Of a DNA stretch of 64,000 bases, positions 52,623-64,000 are shown one piece after another. The notes beneath the pieces are model-generated. The model saw nothing but the letters and a program-made list of their open reading frames with translations. It made no database searches and had not been told where the DNA came from. A program made the translations under genes and the position numbers. The DNA comes from Pelomonas sp963422775 (lineage in GTDB: Bacteria; Pseudomonadota; Gammaproteobacteria; Burkholderiales; Burkholderiaceae_C): positions 1-64,000 of the forward strand of contig CAUJSJ030000130.1 of the NCBI GenBank assembly GCA_963422775.4, written 5' to 3'. How positions within the stretch are numbered: the first letter of the stretch is position 1; each line of letters starts with the position of its first letter.

Positions 52623-53114
52623 ATGCACCTGAGGACGACCGCCGGATTTGCCCTAATGCTGAGCCTGCTGTCGGCCTGCCAGCCCGCGTTGAATTGGCGC
52701 GAGGCGCGGCCGGCCGGGTCTGGCGCCGTGGCGCTGTTCCCCTGCAAGCCCGAGGTCGAACAGCGCAAGGACATGGGCTTGGCCCAGTGCGAGGCAGCAG
52801 GCCGGCGCTTTGCGATGTCCTGGGCCGATGTGCCCGACCCCACGCAGGTGGGCGCGGCGCTGAAGGCGATGCCCCAGGCTCTGGCTGCCAAACTCGGCCA
52901 GGCGTTGCCGCCAGCCTCGGCCCTGCAGGTGCCAGGGATGACACCCATGCCCGAAGCCGCGGAATACCGCCTCGCCGCTGCTGCCGGCGTGACGCGCGTG
53001 GCCGTGTTCGCCCACGGCGGGCGGGTCTATCAGGCTTTGATGACGGCCGAGCGGGATGACGCGGCCGCCTGGGAGGGCTTCCGTGGCGGGCTGGCCATCG
53101 AGGCCGCCCGCTAA
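52623..53114 (+). CDS. Putative lipoprotein of unknown function
   Basis: The 163-residue protein has a signal peptide with lipobox LLSACQPA. The mature part has two further Cys (FPCKPE and AQCEAAG). It ends with GVTRVAVFAHGGRVYQALM and a segment like those in small periplasmic stress or binding proteins. I do not recognise the family. It is divergent from the CoA-transferase gene by 38 bp and ends 9 bp before the PTS EIIA gene. Confidence 0.75.
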   Translation: MHLRTTAGFALMLSLLSACQPALNWREARPAGSGAVALFPCKPEVEQRKDMGLAQCEAAGRRFAMSWADVPDPTQVGAALKAMPQALAAKLGQALPPASALQVPGMTPMPEAAEYRLAAAAGVTRVAVFAHGGRVYQALMTAERDDAAAWEGFRGGLAIEAAR

Positions 53115-53123
53115 CATGCCGGC

Positions 53124-53522
53124 ATGCCCAACTTGCTCGTGATCGCCCACGCGCCGCTGGCCTCCGCGCTGCGGCAGGTGGCCGAGCACACCTTTCCCGA
53201 CTGTGCGCCGACGCTGACCGTCCTGGACGTCCACCCCGGCATGTGTGCCGAGGACGTTGAGGCGGCCGCCCGCACGCTGATGGCGCAGGCCGGCCAGTCC
53301 GAGTGGCTGGTGCTGACCGATGTGTTCGGTGCGACGCCCAGCAATGGCGCCCAGCGCCTCGCAGGGGAGCAGGTGCAGGTGCTCAGCGGTGTCAGCGTGC
53401 CCATGCTGTGGCGCACGCTCTGTTACGCCAGTCAGAAGCCTTTGACCGAGCTGGCACGCCGCGCCATGCAGGGCGCGGTCACCGGCATCGTCGCCATGCC
53501 TCCCTTGTCCCCCGCCGAATGA
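53124..53522 (+). CDS. PTS system EIIA component, mannose/fructose (Man) type
   Basis: The 132-residue protein has the phospho-accepting His9 in LLVIAHAPLA and the DVFGATPSNGA loop of EIIA(Man). Burkholderiales use it with HPr and EI as a phosphoryl chain not tied to sugar uptake (no EIIB or EIIC here), typically to regulate carbon storage or kinase activity. It overlaps ptsH by ATGA. Confidence 0.93.
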   Translation: MPNLLVIAHAPLASALRQVAEHTFPDCAPTLTVLDVHPGMCAEDVEAAARTLMAQAGQSEWLVLTDVFGATPSNGAQRLAGEQVQVLSGVSVPMLWRTLCYASQKPLTELARRAMQGAVTGIVAMPPLSPAE

Positions 53523-53788
53523 TCAAGTCCACACTCACCATCAGCAACAAGCTCGGCCTCCATGCGCGCGCCTCTGCCAAGTTGACCAAGCTGGCCGGCG
53601 GCTTCAAGTGCGAGGTCTACATGACGCGCAACGGCCGCCGTGTGAACGCCAAGAGCATCATGGGGGTCATGATGCTGGCCGCCGGCATCGGCGCCACGGT
53701 CGAACTGGAGACCGATGGCGAGGACGAGCAGGCAGCTCAGGACGGGATCACCGCCCTCGTCAACGACAAGTTCGGCGAAGGTCAGTGA
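53519..53788 (+). CDS. ptsH: Phosphocarrier protein HPr
   Basis: The 89-residue protein has phospho-His15 in LGLHARASAK and the Ser46 site in NAKSIMGVM. Retention of Ser46 could allow control by HPr kinase, but none is in the window. It is coupled to the EIIA(Man) gene by an ATGA overlap. The EI gene follows only after an opposing acyltransferase gene. Confidence 0.96.
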   Translation: MIKSTLTISNKLGLHARASAKLTKLAGGFKCEVYMTRNGRRVNAKSIMGVMMLAAGIGATVELETDGEDEQAAQDGITALVNDKFGEGQ

Positions 53789-53800
53789 GCGGGCGTTGAC

Positions 53801-54613
53801 TCAGCTGCTCAGGCGGCGAAAGCGCGCCGGCAGGTCGGCCATGCGCACGATCAGCGGCAGGTCGGCCGTGTTGAAGTCCGGGTCCCAGGCCGGCTCGCCC
53901 ATCAGCTTCGCGCCGCAGCGCAGATAGCCGCGGATCAGCGCCGGCGGCTCCACCGCCAAGTCCTGGCGCAGGTGCTCGATGGGCAGCGGCAGGCGCGGGC
54001 GGACCTGGCAGTCGATGGGCGCGAGGTGGTCGGCGGCGATCTGCCGCCACAGGCTGGCCGCGAAATGGCCACCATCGCGCATGCTGACGCTGGCGCAGCC
54101 GATGACGGTGTCCAGCCCGTTGCGAGCCATGAACTCGGCAAGCGCCCCCCAGAGCGCAATGATCGCGCCGCCGCTGCGATGGTCGGCATGCACGCATGAA
54201 CGGCCGATCTCGGCAACCCGGGAACGCATGCCGCGCAGCCGCGTGAGGTCGAACTCGGTGTCGCTGTACAGGCCGCCGGCGCGCTTGGCGGCGGCCGGCG
54301 TCAGCACGCGATAAGTGCCGACGACCGGCCCGGGCTCGCCGTCGGCGCCGTCGGCACGCACCAGCACATGCTCGCAATAGGCGTCGAAGAGGTCGATGTC
54401 CAGGCCGCCGGGCGTGCCTTTGGGCGGGGTCAGCCGCGCGCCCATCTCCACGGCAAAGACCTGGTATCGCAACGCCTGGGCTTCACGCACCTCAGCTTCG
54501 CTGCGCGCCCAGCTGACGCTGAGGCGGCTGTGAGAGGCGCGCTGCGGGCGCTGCACGGCAGGGGCATGCAACGGCGCATGCAGAATGATTTGGCTGCGAT
54601 TCATGGCCGTCAT
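53801..54613 (-). CDS. GNAT-like N-acyltransferase (OlsB-like)
   Basis: The 270-residue protein has the acyl-homoserine/ornithine acyltransferase pattern: ALRYQVFAVEMGARL, GTYRVLTPAAAKRAGG, EIGRSCVHADHRSGG and a C-terminal LIRGYLRCGAKLMGEPAWDPDF. OlsB makes 3-hydroxyacyl-ornithine, the first step of ornithine-lipid synthesis; the olsA partner is not in the window. It lies between ptsH and ptsI on the opposite strand and is divergent from ptsI. Confidence 0.82.
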   Translation of the reverse strand: MTAMNRSQIILHAPLHAPAVQRPQRASHSRLSVSWARSEAEVREAQALRYQVFAVEMGARLTPPKGTPGGLDIDLFDAYCEHVLVRADGADGEPGPVVGTYRVLTPAAAKRAGGLYSDTEFDLTRLRGMRSRVAEIGRSCVHADHRSGGAIIALWGALAEFMARNGLDTVIGCASVSMRDGGHFAASLWRQIAADHLAPIDCQVRPRLPLPIEHLRQDLAVEPPALIRGYLRCGAKLMGEPAWDPDFNTADLPLIVRMADLPARFRRLSS

Positions 54614-54719
54614 GCTGGGCCGCCGGTTTGACGCTGCAGTGAAGCGCTCATGAAAAAACCATGACGCGACGGCGCCGCGCGACGCGCTACATTGGCGCCT
54701 CGATCTGCGGAGTGCGCTG

Positions 54720-56498
54720 ATGAGCTTTCAGGTGTTCGGCATTGCGGTCTCGCGGGGGGTGGCCATTGGTCGTGCCGTGCTGGTGGCCTCCAGCCGCGTT
54801 GACGTGGCCCACTATTTCGTCGCGCCGGCGGAGATCCCGGGGGAGGTTGAACGCCTGCTGCGTGCGCGCGACGCCGTTGCGTTGGAGCTGAGCACGCTCA
54901 AGGACGAACTGCCTGACGATGCGCCACACGAGCTCGCCGCGTTGCTCGACGTGCACCTGATGCTGTTGCACGACGAGGCCTTCACCGGCGGTGCAAGTCA
55001 TTGGATCGTCGAACGCCACTACAACGCCGAATGGGCGCTGTCCGCCCATCTTGAAGTGCTGGCGCGCCAGTTCGACGAGATGGAGGACGACTATTTGCGC
55101 GAACGCAAGGCCGATCTGGAGCAGGTCGTCGAACGCGTCCTGCGGGCGTTGGCTCACGAGCAGGGTGACACACCCACGCCCGTCACGCCGCGCGACTTCG
55201 GCGGCGAAGACCCCTTGCTCCTCGTCGCCGCCGACATTGCGCCGGCCGACATGATCCAGTTCAAGCGCAGTGTCTTCCGTGGCTTCATCACCGACATCGG
55301 CGGCAAGACCTCCCACACGGCCATCGTCGCGCGCAGCCTGGACATTCCCGCTGTCGTCGGCACCCGCGAGGCCTCGCGCCTCATCAGGCAGGACGACTGG
55401 GTCATCATCGATGGCGACGCCGGCACCGTCATCGTCAACCCCTCGCCCATCGTGCTGGAGGAGTACCGTTTTCGTCAGCGCCAGAGTGAACTGGAGCGCG
55501 CGCGGCTCGGGCGCCTGCGCCACACGCCGGCGGTGACGCTGGACGGCGCACACATCGAGCTGCACGCCAACATCGAGATGCCTGCGGATGCCGAAGGCGC
55601 CGTGCTGGCCGGTGCGACGGGCGTCGGGCTCTTCCGCAGTGAATTCCTCTTCATGAACCGCGATGGCGAACTGCCGAGCGAGGAGGAGCAGTTCGCCGCC
55701 TACAAGGCGGCTGTCGTGGCCATGAAGGGCATGCCGGTCACGATTCGCACCGTCGACGTCGGCGCTGACAAGCCGCTGGACCGGTTGACCGTCAATGAAC
55801 TGCGCCATGAACATGTGCTCAACCCGGCCATGGGCCTGCGCGCCATCCGGTGGAGCCTGGCAGAGCCCAGCATGTTCCGCCAGCAACTGCGCGCCATCTA
55901 TCGGGCGAGCGCGTTTGGCAAGGTCAAGCTGCTGATTCCGATGGTGGCTCACCTGTCGGAAGTCAGGCAGATCCTGGAGACGGTGCGCAAGGTGCAGCAG
56001 CAACTCACCGACACCGGTCATGCCTACACGCGCGTCGAGCTGGGCGTCATGATCGAAATCCCCGCAGCTGCGGTCATGCTGCCCCTGTTGCTGCGGCATG
56101 TGGACTTCGTCTCGATCGGCACGAACGATCTGATCCAATACACGCTCGCCATAGATCGAGCTGACGAAGCTGTGGCCCACCTTTACGACCCCTGGCATCC
56201 GGCAGTGCTGCAGCTGCTCAGCCAGTCCATCGCGCAGGCGCGAGCAGCAGGGAAGGGAGTCAGCGTCTGCGGCGAGATGGCGGGCGATCCGGTTTTCACC
56301 GAGCTGCTGCTGGCGATGGGGCTGCGCAGCTTCTCCATGCACCCTTCGCAGATCCCGGCTGTGAAGCAGCGCGTCCTTCGCGCTGACAGCACGCGCCTGG
56401 CTGCGGCGCTGCCAGCCATTCTGGGCAGCGAAGATCCACAAGCTGCCGCGGACAAGGAGCTTGCCGCCGTCAGGGGCGGTGCGGCGGCGGTGCATTGA
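54720..56498 (+). CDS. ptsI: PTS Enzyme I (PEP-protein phosphotransferase)
   Basis: EI phosphorylates itself from phosphoenolpyruvate and passes the group to HPr. The 592-residue protein has the active His199 in GGKTSHTAIVARS and, in the TIM-barrel domain, FRSEFLFMNR, SIGTNDLIQYTLA and the catalytic Cys517 in SVCGEMAGDP. The length is standard. It is separated from ptsH by the opposing OlsB-like gene, so it has its own promoter. Confidence 0.97.
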   Translation: MSFQVFGIAVSRGVAIGRAVLVASSRVDVAHYFVAPAEIPGEVERLLRARDAVALELSTLKDELPDDAPHELAALLDVHLMLLHDEAFTGGASHWIVERHYNAEWALSAHLEVLARQFDEMEDDYLRERKADLEQVVERVLRALAHEQGDTPTPVTPRDFGGEDPLLLVAADIAPADMIQFKRSVFRGFITDIGGKTSHTAIVARSLDIPAVVGTREASRLIRQDDWVIIDGDAGTVIVNPSPIVLEEYRFRQRQSELERARLGRLRHTPAVTLDGAHIELHANIEMPADAEGAVLAGATGVGLFRSEFLFMNRDGELPSEEEQFAAYKAAVVAMKGMPVTIRTVDVGADKPLDRLTVNELRHEHVLNPAMGLRAIRWSLAEPSMFRQQLRAIYRASAFGKVKLLIPMVAHLSEVRQILETVRKVQQQLTDTGHAYTRVELGVMIEIPAAAVMLPLLLRHVDFVSIGTNDLIQYTLAIDRADEAVAHLYDPWHPAVLQLLSQSIAQARAAGKGVSVCGEMAGDPVFTELLLAMGLRSFSMHPSQIPAVKQRVLRADSTRLAAALPAILGSEDPQAAADKELAAVRGGAAAVH

Positions 56499-56811
56499 GC
56501 GGGTGGTTCAGTGGAGGCCGGCGCCTCGACGCTGCGTGCAGTACGGTTGGCAGCTATATAGATAGAAGGCGGTCGAGAACTTGGCCTCGTCAGACGCGCT
56601 GAAGCAATTTCATAGCCGACAGCGCTGAGCTCTTGCATCCGCTCAAATTCCTGTGCTACAGTCGTGGGCTTCGCTGCTGACAAAGCGTGGCGCTGACTGG
56701 AGACGGTGAGTGCGGCGAATTGAAGGAAGTGAAGCCGAGCCGAAAGGCTTGGGGCGGACTTTGAGTTCGTTGGGTGCTGAAGAGTTCTGAAAAGAAATTT
56801 TCGCAAAGTAC

Positions 56812-56840
56812 TTGACGACACTGTGAAAGCAGATCAAAAT
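56812..56840 (+). promoter_or_regulatory. rrn promoter P1
   Basis: TTGACG (56812-56817), a 17-nt spacer, then CAAAAT (56835-56840). An A/T-rich UP-like tract precedes it at about 56790-56805. Confidence 0.7.
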
Positions 56841-56957
56841 CTCGCCTCTTTGCTGCTGACGACTGAATGCAAATGCGGGCAGTTTGAAGTGACAAAGAAA
56901 GCCAAGTCGGCCAACGAAAGTTGGCGGAGTATTGAGAAAAGAAATTTTCGAAAATAC

Positions 56958-56987
56958 TTGACGACGAAGCAAAAAGCAGATTAGAAT
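56958..56987 (+). promoter_or_regulatory. rrn promoter P2
   Basis: TTGACG (56958-56963), an 18-nt spacer, then TAGAAT (56982-56987). The upstream tract and the sequence after the -10 repeat those of P1. Confidence 0.75.
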
Positions 56988-57063
56988 CTCGCTTCTTTGC
57001 TGCTGACGAATTAAACGATTCGACAGCGACGCGAAACAAGAGCAAATGCTTAAAGTAACGCGA

Positions 57064-57075
57064 TGTTCTTTAATA
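57064..57075 (+). promoter_or_regulatory. boxA antitermination site, 16S leader
   Basis: TGTTCTTTAATA resembles the boxA consensus TGCTCTTTAACA recognised by NusB/NusE. A second copy (TGTTCTTTAACA) precedes the 23S at 59200-59211. Confidence 0.75.
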
Positions 57076-57079
57076 ATTC

Positions 57080-57102
57080 ACAGCCGATAAGCGTGGGCGT
57101 TT
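57080..57102 (+). other. 5' strand of the 16S rRNA processing stem (RNase III)
   Basis: It pairs over 23 nt with 58828-58850 after the 16S gene, with only two G-U changes, forming the long stem that brackets pre-16S rRNA. Confidence 0.85.
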
Positions 57103-57221
57103 GAAGTGAAGTGATGTTGTCAGGTAACTGATGACGGTCCTTCGGACTTTAAACGCTCACGGAAATTAGATTTGAACTATGCAAATGGTTTGAGTCGATT
57201 CCGTTGAGTAAATCAAGATCG

Positions 57222-58747
<1,526 letters not shown>

Positions 58748-58940
58748 GATAGATCGCGCCTCGTCATTACTTCGGTATTGGCAGAGCAAGGTCACACTAA
58801 AGAGCGAAAGCTCAAGCACTTGGCTTTAAGCGCCCACACTTATCGGCTGTCACACAACAGTGAGTGAAATTGCGTGAGCCTGTTGAGCTGGCCTCGACAG
58901 GCTGACGATAACAACAGAGTTCACGCGCATGGTTCGCGTG

Positions 58941-59017
58941 GGTCTGTAGCTCAGTCGGTTAGAGCACCGTCTTGATAAGGCGGGGGTCGCTGGTTCAAAT
59001 CCAGCCAGACCCACCAC
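58941..59017 (+). tRNA. tRNA-Ile (anticodon GAT)
   Basis: GGGTCTG acceptor paired with CAGACCC, anticodon loop CTTGATAAG with GAT, encoded CCA. Standard position between 16S and 23S. Confidence 0.98.
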
Positions 59018-59040
59018 GGCAAATCGAATAGATTTGAACC

Positions 59041-59116
59041 GGGGGATTAGCTCAGCTGGGAGAGCACCTGCTTTGCAAGCAGGGGGTCGTCGGTTCGATC
59101 CCGTCATCCTCCACCA
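59041..59116 (+). tRNA. tRNA-Ala (anticodon TGC)
   Basis: GGGGGAT acceptor paired with ATCCTCC, anticodon loop TTTGCAA with TGC, encoded CCA, 23 bp after tRNA-Ile. Confidence 0.98.
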
Positions 59117-59452
59117 GTTTCACTCATTCAGTTGGTAAACCTTAGCGAATAGCAATGTTCGCTGAGGTTTACCAGCTCTGGTCTGCATAGATCGGCTGTT
59201 GTTCTTTAACAATTTGTAGAGTCGAATCAGCGCTGCTAGCGGAAAGCGACGAATCGTAAAGGGTTCGAAGCACCGTGCCGCTAGTAGCATTTTGATTGCG
59301 TCAACATAGACTTCAACTAAGCGAAGTAGCGAAAGCTAATTTGATTAGGTATGAAGAACGGCGTAACGCGTGAATACTCAAATAACACACGGATGAAACA
59401 AGATTCGTGTAAGTCCTTGACGACAGTGCAGTCAGCGCTGTCAAAGTTATAG
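59117..59452 (+). other. Spacer between tRNA-Ala and 23S
   Basis: It contains a 16-bp stem-loop with one G-U at 59134-59149/59158-59173, a second boxA at 59200-59211 (TGTTCTTTAACA), and the 5' strand of the 23S end stem (59441-59459, continuing into the gene). A TTGACG near 59417 might act as a weak internal promoter, but no matching -10 stands out. Confidence 0.75.
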
Positions 59453-62331
<2,879 letters not shown>

Positions 62332-62533
62332 ATAACTTTGAGAGTCTGTGCAACAGCATGTCTCAAGGTGAGGATTCAAGTTATGTCGTTCTTCGAAGCT
62401 ACGAAGACGCAATCAAACTAAGCTGATTCCGCTGCAGTTATAGAAATAACTGCTGTGTGCAGATCGACCATGTCGAGTTCTGCTGACTCTACCAATTGGG
62501 TTTGTTGACTCAGTCAACAAGCCAACCAGTCAA

Positions 62534-62647
62534 GCCTGACGACCATAGCGACTTGGTCCCACTCCTTCCCATCCCGAACAGGACAGTGAAACGAGCCAGC
62601 GCCGATGATAGTGCGGATTCCCGTGTGAAAGTAGGTCATCGTCAGGC
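62534..62647 (+). rRNA. rrf: 5S ribosomal RNA
   Basis: GCCTGACGACC at the 5' end pairs with GTCATCGTCAGGC at the 3' end; internal CCATCCCGAACAGGACAGTGA matches 5S. It follows the 23S by about 200 bp. Confidence 0.95.
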
Positions 62648-62659
62648 TATTTACCCCTC

Positions 62660-62698
62660 AAAACCCCTCCAGCCCAGGCTGCGAGGGGTTTTGTTTTT
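62660..62698 (+). terminator. Terminator of the rRNA operon
   Basis: AAAACCCCTC pairs with GAGGGGTTTT and is followed by GTTTTT, just after 5S. Confidence 0.9.
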
Positions 62699-63038
62699 CG
62701 AGTGCTCGAATTTGGTTTGCAGGGTTTGATGCCTTCAATCAGGCTTGAAGGACTATTGAATCCCAAACCACTTGGCTTTCCGCGCGATTAGTCTTCAATC
62801 TAGGTGAGCGGCCCGAAATTCACCGGGCAATACTCAGCCGGCGTTCGATGAGCTTCGAATCGTTCCTAAACCGATCTGAGACGGGACGGGTGTCAATTCA
62901 CCGACGCGCTCAAGACGTTGCTGAGCTTGTTCTGCAAGCCCGACCGCCTCAGCTCGCCAAGCTGCGCTCAAGTCAAGCTACGCAATGACGCCGCGCTGGG
63001 ACGCTCGCTGTCATTGGCATGCAGCCGTGGATAGTCCG
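62699..63038. other. 340-bp intergenic region, no gene seen
   Basis: A 7-bp hairpin (CCTTCAA/TTGAAGG, 62732-62751) follows the rrn terminator. Short frames are not convincing. The region is between the rrn operon and the 3' end of a convergent LysR gene. Confidence 0.6.
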
Positions 63039-64000
63039 TCAGGAGCGCTCGGCCTTCCGCGCCGCCGCCAGCGCGTCGCGCACAAAGCGCACGAGCGCGC
63101 GTGCGGCCTCCGAGCCCGCGGGCAGTGGCAATGTCAGCGCTTGTACTGTGTCCAGCCCGACAAGCAGCCGCCATCCCGGCAGCATGTTTCGCAGCGGCGG
63201 GAGACCCAGGTCGGGCATCACGCCGATGGCCTGCAGGGCGGGAACCGGTTCAACGCAGAAGTCCGGAGCGATAACTAGACCAGCACCGTGGCGGGCGAGC
63301 GCGATCAGCCCATCCAGGTCGCTTCCCCAAGCCGAGGCTTGCAGCGAAACGTCCTCGCGCCGGCCATCCTCGTGCTGCCACTGGCTCGCAAAGGCTTCTT
63401 CGCTCTGGCCCAGCAACAGCACGGGCGCTGTCGCCAGATCCTGCAGGTTATCCCCTGAAAGAAGTCGATCAATGCCGTAGGCGCGGACCTCAAACTTGAG
63501 CACGGGCTGGGCCACCCACGACTCAGGCGGCTTGCTGGTCACGCGGAAGGCGATGTCCAGGCCCTCGCGGAGGAGGTCGACGCGGCGATCGGTGAAGAAG
63601 AGCTCGTATCGCACCGCGGGGTGCAGGGCTTGAAAGCGCGCCAGCAATGGTGCGAGCACGTGCCGGCCGAACCCGGCGGTGGCGCTGATGCGGATCGTGC
63701 CGTCAAGCTGGTCGCGGGTCTGGCGCAGCGCCAGGCGGGCGCTCTCGGCGGCCTCGCGGACGGCGCGGGCGCGCGAGTGCAGCCGCCGTCCGGCTTCGGT
63801 CAGGCCGAGGCTGCGTGTGCTGCGAGCAAACAGGGTGAGGCCGACGGCATTCTCGATGGCGGCGATGCGGCGGCTGATGGCGGCGCGGGTGAGGCCGAGC
63901 TCCCGGGCGGCCTGCGCGAAGCTGCCCGCTTGAGCGACGCGGGCGAAAAGTTCGAGCGCGTTGGCGTCCAGCGCTTCCTCGGCGACGGTCTGGCGGCGGC
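63039..64000 (-). CDS. LysR-family transcriptional regulator (5' end beyond the window)
   Basis: Read from the window edge, the protein carries the LysR winged helix-turn-helix (LELFARVAQAGSFAQAAREL, GLTRAAISRRIAAIE, LFARSTRSLGLTEAGRRL), so only about a dozen N-terminal residues or fewer are missing. The substrate-binding domain follows (IRISATAGFGRHVLAPLLA, DLLREGLDIAFRVT) to a stop at 63039. It belongs to the group with an LTEAGRRLH hinge, often controlling divergent enzymes; its neighbour is outside the window. Confidence 0.93.
   Translation of the reverse strand, partial: RRQTVAEEALDANALELFARVAQAGSFAQAARELGLTRAAISRRIAAIENAVGLTLFARSTRSLGLTEAGRRLHSRARAVREAAESARLALRQTRDQLDGTIRISATAGFGRHVLAPLLARFQALHPAVRYELFFTDRRVDLLREGLDIAFRVTSKPPESWVAQPVLKFEVRAYGIDRLLSGDNLQDLATAPVLLLGQSEEAFASQWQHEDGRREDVSLQASAWGSDLDGLIALARHGAGLVIAPDFCVEPVPALQAIGVMPDLGLPPLRNMLPGWRLLVGLDTVQALTLPLPAGSEAARALVRFVRDALAAARKAERS

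Larger units (their letters stand above)
56499..57221 (+). promoter_or_regulatory. rRNA operon promoter and leader region (723 bp)
   Basis: The region is AT-richer than its neighbours and holds no gene. It contains two near-identical promoter units, a boxA at 57064-57075 (TGTTCTTTAATA), and the 5' strand of the 16S processing stem at 57080-57102. The two promoter units repeat about 146 bp apart, each with an upstream A/T tract (GAAAAGAAATTTTCG), the -35, the -10 and a CTTTGCTGCTGACGA start region. Confidence 0.85.

Noticed and set aside
54687..56495. 602-residue minus-strand frame over ptsI
   Set aside because: Antisense to an enzyme with all catalytic residues; composition not protein-like.

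Overview
The window reads as a high-GC betaproteobacterial chromosome of the order Burkholderiales, most likely near Roseateles, Mitsuaria or Rubrivivax. The basis is the 16S rRNA sequence type, the rrn layout (16S, tRNA-Ile, tRNA-Ala, 23S, 5S), an HU protein with an H1-like lysine/alanine tail, a general porin, HemJ, NnrU, and DUF1840/DUF493 proteins. The genus is inference from memory; the order is secure. I see no insertion sequence, prophage or CRISPR array.

Layout. 1-11.4 kb is a signalling block: the 3' part of a hybrid kinase that overlaps a BLUF blue-light sensor; on the minus strand a 1650-residue CHASE/PAS hybrid kinase, a REC-GGDEF diguanylate cyclase and an HDOD protein; and divergent to these a soluble REC-REC-PAS kinase. 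11.4-18.7 kb holds accessory and metabolic genes, including a papain-like protease fused to an alpha/beta-hydrolase and an unrecognised coiled-coil/beta envelope protein. 18.2-21.6 kb is a lysine-catabolism-type pair (saccharopine dehydrogenase-like and AASA dehydrogenase-like) divergent from an Lrp regulator with tandem palindromes between them, then tRNA-Leu and a cluster of inverted repeats. 21.7-30.9 kb has two GGDEF-EAL proteins, an HD-GYP protein, HU, and a LacI regulator with a GH1 beta-glucosidase and a clear operator. 31-41.3 kb is housekeeping: phosphatase, porin, ruvAB, a NarL-type two-component pair, phoH-ybeY, corA, hemB and hemJ. 41.3-56.5 kb holds a VanZ-like protein, ferredoxin, hydrolase, dacA, DUF493, a membrane diguanylate cyclase, a Sel1 protein, lipB-lipA, lipoproteins, a degenerate kinase, a CoA-transferase, and a PTS made only of EIIA(Man), HPr and EI. 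56.5-62.7 kb is one complete rRNA operon with duplicated promoters, boxA sites and processing stems. The window closes inside a LysR gene.

How the genes work together. Five proteins that make or break c-di-GMP, plus BLUF and HDOD proteins, sit within 46 kb. The large minus-strand kinase ends in an Hpt domain and is followed directly by a REC-GGDEF protein, so a phosphorelay that ends in c-di-GMP synthesis is the natural reading. The REC domain of that cyclase is a close paralogue of the first REC of the divergent soluble kinase. Elsewhere the order is that of conserved betaproteobacterial clusters with local insertions: a diguanylate cyclase and a Sel1 protein between ybeD and lipB, and an acyltransferase between ptsH and ptsI.
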